From Roseiarcus sp963726105 (GTDB lineage Bacteria; Pseudomonadota; Alphaproteobacteria; Rhizobiales; Beijerinckiaceae): DNA of 64,000 nucleotides. Positions 34,239 through 43,756 of this stretch are shown here, one piece after another. The notes beneath the pieces were generated by a model. The model saw nothing but the letters and a program-made list of their open reading frames with translations, was not told the DNA's origin and did not search any database. Positions within the stretch are counted from its first letter, which is position 1. The number at the start of each line of letters is the position of its first letter. A program made the translations under genes and the position numbers. The stretch is taken from contig CAVSBJ010000024.1 in NCBI GenBank assembly GCA_963726105.1, positions 372,001 through 436,000 on the forward strand, written 5' to 3'.

Positions 34239-36911
34239 ATGAGCGGCGTCAACGACATCCGATCGAACTTCCTCCAGTTCTTCGCCAAGAACGGGCACAA
34301 TGTCGTGCCGTCGAGTTCGCTCGTGCCGCGCAACGACCCGACGCTCATGTTCACCAACGCCGGCATGGTGCAGTTCAAGAACGTCTTCACCGGCGTCGAG
34401 AAGCGTTCCTACCTCCGGGCGACGACGTCGCAAAAATGCGTGCGCGCGGGCGGCAAGCACAACGATCTCGACAATGTCGGCTATACGGCGCGCCACCACA
34501 CGTTTTTCGAAATGCTGGGCAACTTTTCGTTCGGCGACTATTTCAAGGATTACGCGATCGAATACGCATGGGGCCTGCTGACCCGCGACTTGGGCTTGCC
34601 GGCGGAAAAGCTGACCATCACCGTCTATTACGACGATGACGAGGCGTTCAATCTGTGGCGAAAGATCTCCGGCCTGCCCGAAGAGCGGATCATCCGTATC
34701 GCGACAAACGACAATTTCTGGGCGATGGGCGACACCGGCCCCTGCGGCCCGTGCTCGGAGATTTTCTACGATCACGGGGATCACATCCCGGGCGGTCCGC
34801 CCGGCTCGCCTGACGCGGACGGCGACCGTTTCATCGAGATCTGGAACCTCGTGTTCATGCAGTTCGAGGCGCTGCCGGGCGGCGAGCGGATCAACCTGCC
34901 GCGCCCGTCCGTCGACACCGGCATGGGGCTTGAGCGCATGGCCGCCGTGCTGCAGGGCGTGCATGACAATTACGACATCGACCTCTTTCGCGCGCTCATT
35001 CGCGCCAGCGCGGACCTGACCGGCGTCGATCCCGATGGACCGCAGCGCGCCTCGCACCGGGTCATCGCCGACCATTTGCGCGCGTCCGCGTTCCTGGTCG
35101 CCGACGGGGTGCTGCCCTCGAACGAGGGCCGCGGCTATGTGCTCCGCCGCATCATGCGCCGCGCCATGCGCCACGCGCAATTGCTCGGCGCGCGCGATCC
35201 GCTGATGTGGCGCCTCGTCCCGGCGCTCACGCGCGAGATGGGCCAGGCCTATCCCGAGCTGATCCGCGCCGAGTTGCTCATCTCGGAGACCCTGAAGCTG
35301 GAGGAGACGCGGTTTCGCTCGACGCTCGTGCGGGGCCTCTCCATTCTCGAGGACGAGACGCGCTCACTTGGGCAGGGCGGCGTGTTGAACGGCGAGACGG
35401 CGTTCCGGCTCTACGACACATACGGGTTTCCTCTCGATCTCACGCAGGACGCCTTGCGTGCCCGAGGCCTCTCGGTCGACACAGAAGGCTTCAACGCCGC
35501 CATGGAGCGCCAGCGCGCCGAGGCGCGCAGGGCCTGGTCGGGTTCCGGCGAGGCTGCGACCGAAACGATCTGGTATGCTTTGCGCGAGCGCGTCGGCGCG
35601 ACCGAGTTCCTTGGCTATGAAACCGAGACCGCCGAGGGCGTCATCCGCGCAATCCTGAAGGACAGCGCCGAAGTCGAGACGCTCAATGCGGGCGAGCGCG
35701 GATCGCTCATCCTCAACCAGACGCCCTTCTATGGCGAGTCCGGCGGCCAGGCCGGCGATGTCGGCGAAATCACCGCGTCCGGATTCCGCGCCGAAGTTAC
35801 CGACACGCGCAAGAAGCTTGGCGACCTTGTCGTCCATGACGTCATGATCGTCGAGGGCGCGGCGAGCTTGGGACTAGCGGTCGAGCTTCAGGTCAATCAC
35901 GACGCGCGCACGGCGACGCGCGCCAATCACTCCGCGACCCACATCCTGCACGAGGCTTTGCGCATCGTGCTTGGCGATCATGTGGCGCAGAAGGGCTCGC
36001 TGGTTTCGCCCGAGCGGCTGCGCTTCGACATCGCCCACCCCAAGCCGATCACGCGCGCCGAACTTGAAAAAGTCGAGGACATCGCCAATGCCGTGGTGCT
36101 GGAAAACGCCGAGGTGACGACGAGGCTCATGGGCCTCGACGATGCGCGCGCGTCCGGCGCCCGGGCTTTGTTCGGCGAGAAATACGGCGACGAGGTGCGG
36201 GTCGTCACCATGGGTGAAATCGAGGATTCCAAGCACCACGAGCGGACTTATTCGATCGAGCTTTGCGGCGGCACCCATGTTCATCGCACCGGCGACATCG
36301 GCCTCATCACCATTGTCGGCGAAAGCGCCGTCGCGGCGGGCGTGAGACGCATCGAAGCCAAGACGCGCGACGCGGCGCGCAAGCGGCTTGAGGCCGACTC
36401 CCGCGCTTACGGGGATCTCGCGGCGTTGTTGCGCGCGCCAGCTGGCGAGGCGACCGAACGGCTCGAGGCGTTGATCGAAGATCGACGCAAGCTCGAGCGC
36501 GAGCTCGCCGACGCCAAGCGGAAGCTCGCGATGGGCGGCGGCGCGACGACGGAAACGAGCGCCGCGCGCGACGTCGCAGGCGTCAAGCTCTACGCCCGCG
36601 CGGTGAGCGGAATCGAGATGAAGGATTTGAAGTCCCTCGCCGATGAGGCCAAGCAGAGCGTCGGCTCGGGCGTGGTGGCGATTGCGGCCGCGAGCGAGGA
36701 CGGCAAGGCGAGCATCGTCGTCGCCGTGACGCCCGACCTCACGAGCCGGTTCAACGCGGTCGATCTGGTGCGCCTAGGTTCCGCCGCGCTTGGCGGCAAG
36801 GGCGGCGGCGGGCGCCCGGACATGGCGCAAGCCGGCGGCCCGGACGGCGCCAAGACGCACGAAGCACTGGCGGCAGTCGAAGAGGGCGTACGCCGGGCGG
36901 CGGGGGCGTAG
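34239..36911 (+). CDS. alaS: Alanyl-tRNA synthetase
   Basis: 890 residues, the usual length. Class II catalytic domain (FLQFFAKNGHNVVPSSSLVP, RHHTFFEMLGNFSFGDY, VDTGMGLERM), tRNA-recognition region, editing domain with zinc ligands HSATH at about 563 and CGGTH at about 676, and C-Ala domain ending in GGKGGGGRPDMAQAGG. It charges tRNA-Ala and hydrolyses mischarged Ser/Gly. In many alphaproteobacteria it follows recA, but here the upstream neighbour is unrelated. Confidence 0.98.
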   Translation: MSGVNDIRSNFLQFFAKNGHNVVPSSSLVPRNDPTLMFTNAGMVQFKNVFTGVEKRSYLRATTSQKCVRAGGKHNDLDNVGYTARHHTFFEMLGNFSFGDYFKDYAIEYAWGLLTRDLGLPAEKLTITVYYDDDEAFNLWRKISGLPEERIIRIATNDNFWAMGDTGPCGPCSEIFYDHGDHIPGGPPGSPDADGDRFIEIWNLVFMQFEALPGGERINLPRPSVDTGMGLERMAAVLQGVHDNYDIDLFRALIRASADLTGVDPDGPQRASHRVIADHLRASAFLVADGVLPSNEGRGYVLRRIMRRAMRHAQLLGARDPLMWRLVPALTREMGQAYPELIRAELLISETLKLEETRFRSTLVRGLSILEDETRSLGQGGVLNGETAFRLYDTYGFPLDLTQDALRARGLSVDTEGFNAAMERQRAEARRAWSGSGEAATETIWYALRERVGATEFLGYETETAEGVIRAILKDSAEVETLNAGERGSLILNQTPFYGESGGQAGDVGEITASGFRAEVTDTRKKLGDLVVHDVMIVEGAASLGLAVELQVNHDARTATRANHSATHILHEALRIVLGDHVAQKGSLVSPERLRFDIAHPKPITRAELEKVEDIANAVVLENAEVTTRLMGLDDARASGARALFGEKYGDEVRVVTMGEIEDSKHHERTYSIELCGGTHVHRTGDIGLITIVGESAVAAGVRRIEAKTRDAARKRLEADSRAYGDLAALLRAPAGEATERLEALIEDRRKLERELADAKRKLAMGGGATTETSAARDVAGVKLYARAVSGIEMKDLKSLADEAKQSVGSGVVAIAAASEDGKASIVVAVTPDLTSRFNAVDLVRLGSAALGGKGGGGRPDMAQAGGPDGAKTHEALAAVEEGVRRAAGA

Positions 36912-37221
36912 GGCGGCTCGGACCATCGCCGTCATTGCGAGCGAATGTGTGGACGGCCCCTCGGAAGCAAGGATATTTTCGGGCGGATCGAGGCGGGGCG
37001 CATGCACTCATGTGTTCGGCCTGTTTGTGCGGCGTTTGTTGAGGCCGCTGGCCCTGATGAATTCCGCGGATCGGCTCCCAATCAGCGAAACGCGCTGTGA
37101 CGCGGCCTCCGCTTTGCGAGTTTTGCCTCTCCCCGGTGGCGCGTCCGGTTCGTCATCACCTCCCGAGCACGGCCCTCGCCTCCGGAGGACGGCGGCCTCC
37201 GGAACTCGCGATCTGAACGCT

Positions 37222-37475
37222 TCAGCCGGCCTGGATGGCGTGGCGCGGGCGGTAGGCCTCGCCGCGCGCCAGCATGGCCCAGATGATTCTGGCCGTGTCT
37301 TGGCCGCCATCGCCACCACCGCCACGAGCGGCGGTCGACGCCCGCCTAAGACTTCGGTGCAAGACTTCGGTGCAAGACTTCGGTGATGGCGGCGACCCGT
37401 GTTGGCGATCCGCAGGGCGCGGCCCGCCGGATCGGCGATGTCGAGCCAATCCTTCGAAACATCGACGCCGATGCA
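37222..37475 (-). pseudogene. IS110 family transposase remnant (N- and C-terminal scraps)
   Basis: On the minus strand 37475-37398 encodes CIGVDVSKDWLDIADP and on to RIANT, the N-terminal DEDD-domain start of IS110/IS1111 transposases. After a deletion junction, 37310-37222 in another frame gives ARIIWAMLARGEAYRP, which looks like a C-terminal tail of such a protein. Most of the gene is missing. The C-terminal assignment is less certain than the N-terminal one. Confidence 0.65.
37350..37385. repeat. 13-bp tandem repeat, 2.8 copies
   Basis: The unit GACTTCGGTGCAA is repeated at 37350-37362 and 37363-37375, with a partial third unit to 37385. It lies at the deletion junction of the IS110 remnant, so slippage or junction duplication is likely. 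Confidence 0.8.
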
Positions 37476-37779
37476 CAAGGGGCCTGCAACAGCGCAAAGA
37501 TTGGTTGAAGCCGATCGGCGACGAGCTACCATGGCGCGCCTTTCGCAAGAGGGGAAGGTCCTCTGGCGCAGGGTTGTAACTCGGGGTGGGCCGGCCTACC
37601 GTTCGCGCTCAAGACCGAAAAAGGCAGGACGACGGATCGAGATTGCTTGCGAACTCGTGTTCCATCCAGAATCGATCTCGCCGTCCTGCCCGCCATTCTG
37701 ACCGCAGACCCAAAGCCGCCAAAGAACAGCCGGCCAACACGTACAATCCAGAAAACGTAGGGCGTCCGCGTTCTCTGGA

Positions 37780-37845
37780 TTGCTTCGCCATAGCCCGTCC
37801 GGAAGGACGGGCGTCTCCCGATGCGCTTGGCTCGCAACGACAATT
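37780..37845. repeat. Dispersed palindromic repeat (copy 2)
   Basis: TTGCTTCGCCATAGCCCGTC followed by an 8-bp stem GCCCGTCC/GGACGGGC with GGAA loop (37793-37812), ending in CTCGCAACGAC. The core 37786-37815 matches the insertion inside dnaE2 (8120-8159, opposite strand) at about 29 of 32 positions, with transition differences. It resembles noncoding palindromic repeats common in Hyphomicrobiales. Confidence 0.65.
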
Positions 37846-37938
37846 CCGTCCCATCACAGCACTCCCTAGCTCTCAGCCGCATCGACTTGAAGGCGGCTTG
37901 CTCCGGAGCGCATGGCCGGGCATTCGGCGCCGCAGCCC

Positions 37939-40900
37939 TCAGCCGACCTCGACCTCTTCCTTGAGATGTCCGAGCGCCTTCTCCTTCGCCATCAGCGCCG
38001 CGTGGTCGCGGGCGAGGAAGGTGTAGACCGCGGGCGTGACGAAGAGGGTGAACAAAGTGCCGATCGCCATGCCGAAGAAAATGGTGACGCCGATGTTGAA
38101 GCGCGAGACGGCCCCCGCGCCGGTGGCGAAGATGAGGGGCGCCATGCCGACCACCATCGCCGCCGTCGTCATCAGAATGGGCCGCAGCCGCACCGACGCC
38201 GCCTCCTCGATCGCGCTGCGCCGCGAGTGGCCGCGAGTTTCCTGCAGCCGATTGGCGAAATCGACCATCAGGATGCCATGCTTGGAGATGAGGCCGATCA
38301 GCGTGACGAGGCCGATCTGGGAATAGATGTTGATGCTGGCGAAGCCGAGGAATCCGCCGATGTTGAGCGGCAGGAGGGCGCCGAACAAAGCCGTCGGCAG
38401 GGCGATGAGAATGATCAGGGGATCGCGGAAGCTCTCATATTGCGCCGCCAGCACAAGATAAATCACGACGAGCGCGAATACGAACACGTAGACGAGCGCG
38501 TTGCCCTCCTGCTCGTACTGCCGGGAATCGCCCTGAAAATCATAGGTGTAGCCTTCCGGGAAGATCTCTTTCGACTTCGCGGTCAGGAAATCGAGCGCTT
38601 CGCCCAGCGTGCGTCCAGGGAAGGGCACGCCCGACAAGGTGGCGGAATTGAGCTGCTGAAAGCTCGTCAGCGCGTTGGGCTGCACGTTTTCCGAGACGGT
38701 CGCGACAGCGGAAAGGGGCACGAGCTCGCCGTTGGTGGTGCGCACCTGGTAGCGGGTCAGCCAATCCGGCGAGAAACGGAACTCGCGCGGCGCCTGCGGA
38801 ATGACTTGATAGCTGCGGCCGTAAAGGCTGAACAGATTGACGTAGTTTCCGCCCAGCATCGTCGCCAGCGCCGTGCCGACGTCGGCCATGTTGACGCCGA
38901 TGCGATTGGCCTTGTCCGCGTCGACTTTGAACTCGAGTTGCGGCGTGTCGAATTTGAGGTCGACGTCCGTAAAGAGGAACAGGCCGCTTTCCTGCGCCGC
39001 CTGCTGCATCTTCAGTGCGACATCCGCGAGGGTCGTATAGTCGCCGGTGGTGCGAATGACGAACTGCATCGGCGCGCCGCCGGTCGAGCCGGGCAGCGCC
39101 GGGGGCGAAAACGCCTGCACCTGCGCTTGCGGAACGCTGAGGAATGTCGGCCTGAGCTCGCCGAGAATCTGCTTCTGGGTCTTGCTCCGCTGATCCCAAG
39201 GTTTGAGGAGAAAGCCGGCGAAGGCGTTGCGGACGCCGGCAGAGCCGTTGATGGTGAAAACGTGCGCGATTTCGGGCGTCCCGCGCACGCCGTCGTAAAG
39301 CCGCTGCGTTGCCTGCTCGGTATAGTCGAGATTGCCGATCTGCGGCGTCTTGATCAGCGAGAGCAGGATGCCCTGGTCCTCTTCCGGAGCGAGCTCTCTC
39401 GGGGTCGAGGCGTACATGACGGCGGTCAGCGCCAGCACGCCGACCAGGATGAGCAGGGTGAGAGCGCGGAAGTTGAGCGAGCTGTGGAGGCGACGCTTAT
39501 ACGCCCGGCGGAGGCTGAGGAAGGCGCTATCGAGCTTCCGCGCAAACCAGGTTTCGTTCTTCTCCCGGCTCAACAGCTTCGAGCACATCATTGGCGAGAG
39601 CGTCAGCGCGATGAAGCCTGAGACGATGACGGCGCCCGCCAGAGTGAAGGCGAATTCGCGGAAGAGAACCCCGGTCACGCCGGAGACGAAGCCGATCGGC
39701 GCATAAACCGCGGCGAGCGTAATGGTCATGGCGATGATCGGCAGCGCGATCTCGTGCGCGCCCCGGATCGCCGCGTCGAACGGCGTCATGCCCTCCTCGA
39801 TGTGGCGATGAATGTTCTCGACCACGACAATGGCGTCGTCGACTACGAGGCCGATGCCGAGCACGAGCGCGAGCAGCGTGAGCAGGTTGATCGAATAGCC
39901 AAGCGCCATCAGCGCGATCATCACGCCGATGAGCGAAAGCGGAATGGTGACGATCGGAATGAAGGTCGAGCGCAGATTGCCGAGGAACAGGAAAATCACC
40001 ACGATCACGATCGCTGCCGCCTCGGCGAGCGTCTTGGCGACCTCATAGATCGAGGCGCGGATGAAGGTGGTCGAATCGTAAGCGATCGTGGCTCTGAGGC
40101 CCGTCGGCAACTGGCTCTGGATGCTCGGCATGATCGCGCGCACGCCGTCGATCACGGTCAACGGATTGGCCTCAGGCGTGCCATAGATGCCGACGAACAC
40201 GGCCTTGAGGCCATCGAAGACCGACGAGGAATCGACGCTTTGCGGTCCGAGCTCGATTTTCGACACGTCGCCGAGGCGCACCAGGGCGTCGCCGTGGGTG
40301 GCAATCACCAGCTGACCGAACGCCTTGGCGCTGTCGAGAGAGGTCAGCGCGTTGACGCTGATCTGGGTGTAGTCGCCTTTGACCTCGCCGGCCGCGGTGG
40401 TGAAGTTGTTGGCGGCGAGCGCCGCGCGCACGTCGTTTGGGGTGACCCCGAGAGACGCCATGCGGGTTGGGTCGAGCCAGATGCGCATGGCGAAGGTCTG
40501 GCCGCCGAGAATCTGGGCGTTGGCGACACCGTTGACGGTCTGCAACCGCGGCTGAACGACGCGGGTCAAATAGTCCGTGATCTGCGAAGGGGTCATCACC
40601 TCCGAATTGAACGACAGGTACATGAGCGCGAAGCCCTGCCCGGTCTGCTTGACCACGACCGGATCGTTGGCGTCGCGCGGCAGGAGGCCTCGCACCTGAT
40701 TGACCTTGGACAAGGTGTCGGCCATCGCCCGGTCTGGATTGGCGTCGAGACGCAGATTGAGCGTGATCGTCGAGGTGTTCTGCTGCGAGGTCGAGACAAG
40801 CGTGTCGATGCCCTCGGCGCTCGCCACCGCCTGTTGGATTGGGGTGGTGATGAAGCCCTTGATGACGTCGGCCGCGGCGCCGGGGTAGGTCGTGGTGATG

Positions 40901-41040
40901 GTGATCGTGGTGTTCGAGGTCTCGGGGAATTGGCGAACCTGAAGCCGGAAGGCGGCCATTCCGCCGACGAGCAGGATGAGCAGGCTGACGACGCTCGCCA
41001 GCACCGGCCGCCGGATGAAGAGATCGGTGAACGCGTTCAT
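37939..41040 (-). CDS. RND family efflux pump, inner-membrane transporter (AcrB/MexF-type)
   Basis: 1033 residues. Twelve transmembrane helices with two large periplasmic loops. N-terminal FIRRPVLASVVSLLILLVGG, proton-relay Asp pair in GLVVDDAIVVVENIHRHIEEG at about 400, and C-terminal GASINI/ISKHGILMVDFAN-type motifs (IGLISKHGILMVDFANRLQE). It belongs to the HAE1 multidrug group. The upstream membrane-fusion gene ends 10 bases earlier on the same strand; no outer-membrane TolC-type gene follows, so an unlinked one must serve. Confidence 0.95.
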   Translation of the reverse strand: MNAFTDLFIRRPVLASVVSLLILLVGGMAAFRLQVRQFPETSNTTITITTTYPGAAADVIKGFITTPIQQAVASAEGIDTLVSTSQQNTSTITLNLRLDANPDRAMADTLSKVNQVRGLLPRDANDPVVVKQTGQGFALMYLSFNSEVMTPSQITDYLTRVVQPRLQTVNGVANAQILGGQTFAMRIWLDPTRMASLGVTPNDVRAALAANNFTTAAGEVKGDYTQISVNALTSLDSAKAFGQLVIATHGDALVRLGDVSKIELGPQSVDSSSVFDGLKAVFVGIYGTPEANPLTVIDGVRAIMPSIQSQLPTGLRATIAYDSTTFIRASIYEVAKTLAEAAAIVIVVIFLFLGNLRSTFIPIVTIPLSLIGVMIALMALGYSINLLTLLALVLGIGLVVDDAIVVVENIHRHIEEGMTPFDAAIRGAHEIALPIIAMTITLAAVYAPIGFVSGVTGVLFREFAFTLAGAVIVSGFIALTLSPMMCSKLLSREKNETWFARKLDSAFLSLRRAYKRRLHSSLNFRALTLLILVGVLALTAVMYASTPRELAPEEDQGILLSLIKTPQIGNLDYTEQATQRLYDGVRGTPEIAHVFTINGSAGVRNAFAGFLLKPWDQRSKTQKQILGELRPTFLSVPQAQVQAFSPPALPGSTGGAPMQFVIRTTGDYTTLADVALKMQQAAQESGLFLFTDVDLKFDTPQLEFKVDADKANRIGVNMADVGTALATMLGGNYVNLFSLYGRSYQVIPQAPREFRFSPDWLTRYQVRTTNGELVPLSAVATVSENVQPNALTSFQQLNSATLSGVPFPGRTLGEALDFLTAKSKEIFPEGYTYDFQGDSRQYEQEGNALVYVFVFALVVIYLVLAAQYESFRDPLIILIALPTALFGALLPLNIGGFLGFASINIYSQIGLVTLIGLISKHGILMVDFANRLQETRGHSRRSAIEEAASVRLRPILMTTAAMVVGMAPLIFATGAGAVSRFNIGVTIFFGMAIGTLFTLFVTPAVYTFLARDHAALMAKEKALGHLKEEVEVG

Positions 41041-41050
41041 CGGCGATCCG

Positions 41051-42379
41051 TCACGGCCGGGGCGTCTGAGCCGGCGGCGGAAGCGCAGCCGTTTCGTCGA
41101 TCGTAACCGGCATGTAGGCCTGCAGCTTGATTTGCCCGGCGGTCACCACGCGTTCGCCGGCCCTGAGGCCATCCCTGATCGCGATTCTCTCGCCACGCGC
41201 CTGACCGACCTTGACGAAGCGCCGCTCTACGATGAGGCCGCTCGCGCCGCCCTTGTCGCTCACGCCGCCTTCTTCGCGCGCATGCGGCGCCGCTCTGACG
41301 ACAAAGACAGTGTCGCCGTAGAGGCTGTAAACGATCGCGGTGCGGGGCACAGTCAGAACGGACGCGGGTTCTCCCGTGGTGACGACCAGATTGGCGAACA
41401 TGCCGGGCAAAAGCTTGCGGTCCGGATTGGCGAACACGGCGCGGGCGGTCACGTTTCGCAATTCGGCGCTGACGCGGGCGTCGATCGCCTCGATCTTGCC
41501 CTCGAAACTGCCGCCAGGGATGGCGTCGACGGTCATGTGGACCGACTGACCGGTGGCGAGCGAGCGCAAGGCCTCCTCAGGCACGGGAAAATCGGCGTAG
41601 ATCGGGTCCAGCTGCTGCAGCGTAACCAGGCTCGTCCCCACCGCGACATATTGCCCGAGATCGACATTGCGCAGGCCGAGCCTGCCGGCGAAGGGCGCCC
41701 TGATCGCCTTTTGCGCAATGACGGCGCGCGTCCGCTCCACGGTCGCCGCCGCCGAGTCGCGAGTCGCGAGCGCCGTGTCGACGGTCGATTGCGGCGTATT
41801 GCCCTGCGCCACCAGCGTCTTCTGACGCGACAGCGTCGCATCGGCGTTCTTCAGTTGCGCAAGGCCGTTTGCGAGGTCGGCCTGCTCGACCGAATCGTCG
41901 ATATTGATGAGCAGCGCGCCCGCTTCGACGTCTTCGCCCGACTCGAAATGTTTCGCCGTCACGACGCCGGCCGCCTGGGGCGCGATGAGGACGCCCTGAT
42001 ACGCGCGCAGCGTCCCGATCGCCGTCAGCTCGGGAGGCCATTTCTCGGTTTTCACCGCCTCGGCCGTCACCGCCGTCGGCTTCGGCGCGAAGGCGGCGCT
42101 GATGAAGCCCTTGACCATCACGGGCTTGATGACGAACTGGAAATAGGCGAGGCCGGCGGTCAGCGCCGCCAGAAGAGCCAGCGTAACCAAGAACACGACC
42201 GGTCGCCGAGCGACGAGCGGAAGCCTCGCGATCACGAGCAGCAACCCCAGCACCGCGCCCGCAACAATGAAGACGAGCGGGGGAACGGGAGTATGAACGA
42301 GCGCAAATTGCGCCGCCGCCCCGAGCGCGAGCAGCGCCAGGGCGAGCAAGACCAAGAGCCGGTTCGTCAGGCGCCGCAT
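41051..42379 (-). CDS. RND efflux periplasmic adaptor (HlyD/AcrA family)
   Basis: 442 residues. Three hydrophobic segments at the N-terminus (about 5-25, 33-52, 58-80) are more than the usual single anchor. Then come barrel-sandwich/lipoyl halves (VLIAPQAAGVVTAKHFESGE, IRAPFAGRLGLRNVDLGQYV), an alpha-helical hairpin between them, and a beta-barrel and membrane-proximal domain (AELRNVTARAVFANPDRKLLPG). ATG 42379 has a GGAG site. Forms the periplasmic bridge for the adjacent RND pump. Confidence 0.93.
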   Translation of the reverse strand: MRRLTNRLLVLLALALLALGAAAQFALVHTPVPPLVFIVAGAVLGLLLVIARLPLVARRPVVFLVTLALLAALTAGLAYFQFVIKPVMVKGFISAAFAPKPTAVTAEAVKTEKWPPELTAIGTLRAYQGVLIAPQAAGVVTAKHFESGEDVEAGALLINIDDSVEQADLANGLAQLKNADATLSRQKTLVAQGNTPQSTVDTALATRDSAAATVERTRAVIAQKAIRAPFAGRLGLRNVDLGQYVAVGTSLVTLQQLDPIYADFPVPEEALRSLATGQSVHMTVDAIPGGSFEGKIEAIDARVSAELRNVTARAVFANPDRKLLPGMFANLVVTTGEPASVLTVPRTAIVYSLYGDTVFVVRAAPHAREEGGVSDKGGASGLIVERRFVKVGQARGERIAIRDGLRAGERVVTAGQIKLQAYMPVTIDETAALPPPAQTPRP

Positions 42380-42556
42380 CGCTCCATTCCGATTTGAGCG
42401 GGGTTTTGAAGCCGCAGCTTTTGCAACATTTCGCTGAAGATTGATATCCGGTCCGCCTCTGAAAGCGAGCCCGGCGGCCTCTCGCCAGCGCTCGCGTGCG
42501 TCGTTATGCTTGATTTCATGGCCGCAAATGGGCGGCCTGATTCGGGAGATCACGCC

Positions 42557-42802
42557 ATGACCAAGACGTTTGCGCTGGTCGCGCTCGCGTTCTGCGTCGC
42601 CGGAGCGCCGGCGCTCGCCTACGCCGATGACGCCTGCATGACACAGGCGATGGACAAGAAGCTCGCCGGCGCCGCCAAGACCAGCTTCATGACGAAATGC
42701 GAAAAGACGTCCTGCGAGTCACAGGCAGCTGACAAAAAGCTGCACGGCGCGGCAATGACCTCCTTCGTCAAGAAGTGCACCAAGGACGCGATGGCGATGT
42801 GA
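42557..42802 (+). CDS. PsiF-repeat exported small protein
   Basis: 81 residues. A signal peptide (about 1-22, ending PALAYA) is followed by two PsiF repeats with conserved cysteines: MDKKLAGAAKTSFMTKCE and ADKKLHGAAMTSFVKKC. The Escherichia coli namesake is phosphate-starvation induced; the function is unknown. ATG 42557 sits after GGGAGATCACGCC. Divergent from the adaptor gene and convergent with the ABC permease. Confidence 0.85.
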   Translation: MTKTFALVALAFCVAGAPALAYADDACMTQAMDKKLAGAAKTSFMTKCEKTSCESQAADKKLHGAAMTSFVKKCTKDAMAM

Positions 42803-42878
42803 TCTCGGTCTGTCTCGCTCGGCCGATCAGCGGGATGGGTGGAAAGCTTTCCCAAGGCGCTCCCCCATCCTGCAGCCG

Positions 42879-43754
42879 CTATTCCTTGACCGCTCCGGTC
42901 AGGCTCGACACGTAATACTCGACGAAAAACGAGTACATGATCACGACCGGCAGCGAGCCGAACAACGCCGCCGCCATCAGTGAGCCCCAGTGGTAGACGT
43001 CGCCTTCGACCAGTTCGGTGATCGCGCCGACCGGAACGGTCTTGTTCTCCGACGACGAGATGAAGGTCAGCGCATAAATGAATTCGTTCCAGGACAGGGT
43101 GAAGGCGAAAATGCCGGCTGAGATCAGACCGGGAATCGCCAGCGGCAGCGTGATCTTCCATAGGATCTGCAGGCGCGTCGCGCCGTCGATGAGCGCACAT
43201 TCCTCAAGCTCGTAGGGGATGGTGCGGAAATAGCCCATCAAGAGCCAGGTGCAGAACGGCACCAGGAAGGTCGGATAGGTCAGGATCAGCGCCCAGTCGC
43301 TGTCGAACAGGCCGATCTTGAAGATGATCGCAGCCAGCGGGATGAACAGGATGCTGGGCGGCACGAGATAGGCAAGGAAGATCGCGAGCCCGACATAGCG
43401 TGCGCCAGAGAACCGCAGGCGTTCGATGGCGTAGGCCGCGCAGACGCTGCAAAACAGGGAAATCGCCGTCGCCGCGACCGAAATGATCATCGTGTTGATG
43501 AGCCAGGACGGATAGCTCGTCTCGAAAAACAGCTTCTTGATGTGTTCGAGCGTCGGGTGGGCGACCCAGAAGGGATTGAAGCGTGCGTAATCGTAAAGCT
43601 CGTCGTCCGGCTTGAAGGTCGTCGTCGTCATCCAGTAGAACGGAAACAGCAACACGAACAGGAAGACGGCGAGCGGAAGATAGAGCGTGAACACTCGTCG
43701 CGGCAGGCGCTCCAGATGGTCCAGGCCTTCGTTCGCGTCGCTGCTAAGAGCCAT
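42879..43754 (-). CDS. ABC sugar-type transporter permease (MalG-like)
   Basis: 291 residues with six transmembrane helices. The inner-membrane EAA loop is YELEECALIDGATRLQILWKI at about 185-205, and the N-terminus reads FPFYWMTTTTFKPDDELYD. Carbohydrate-uptake transporter-1 family second permease. It begins 2 bases after the stop of the first permease. No ATP-binding gene lies downstream before the convergent PsiF gene. Confidence 0.93.
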   Translation of the reverse strand: MALSSDANEGLDHLERLPRRVFTLYLPLAVFLFVLLFPFYWMTTTTFKPDDELYDYARFNPFWVAHPTLEHIKKLFFETSYPSWLINTMIISVAATAISLFCSVCAAYAIERLRFSGARYVGLAIFLAYLVPPSILFIPLAAIIFKIGLFDSDWALILTYPTFLVPFCTWLLMGYFRTIPYELEECALIDGATRLQILWKITLPLAIPGLISAGIFAFTLSWNEFIYALTFISSSENKTVPVGAITELVEGDVYHWGSLMAAALFGSLPVVIMYSFFVEYYVSSLTGAVKE

Positions 43755-43756
43755 CG

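Larger units (their letters stand above)
36912..37938. other. About 1 kb gene-poor region with IS110 remnant and dispersed repeats
   Basis: No intact gene. The stretch contains a GTCATTGCGAGCG motif at 36939, IS110 transposase scraps (37222-37475), a 13-bp tandem repeat (37350-37385) and a palindromic repeat at 37780-37845. Open frames here lack family similarity and look like chance frames in GC-rich DNA. Confidence 0.6.

Noticed and set aside
37912..39621. 569-codon plus-strand open frame
   Set aside because: Antisense to the RND transporter gene and without family similarity.
42820..42878. GGATGGG...CCCATCC inverted repeat with inner GGAAAGCTTTCC as terminator
   Set aside because: Stem is interrupted by a long arm and has no T-run; it may be a terminator between convergent genes, but support is too weak to list.
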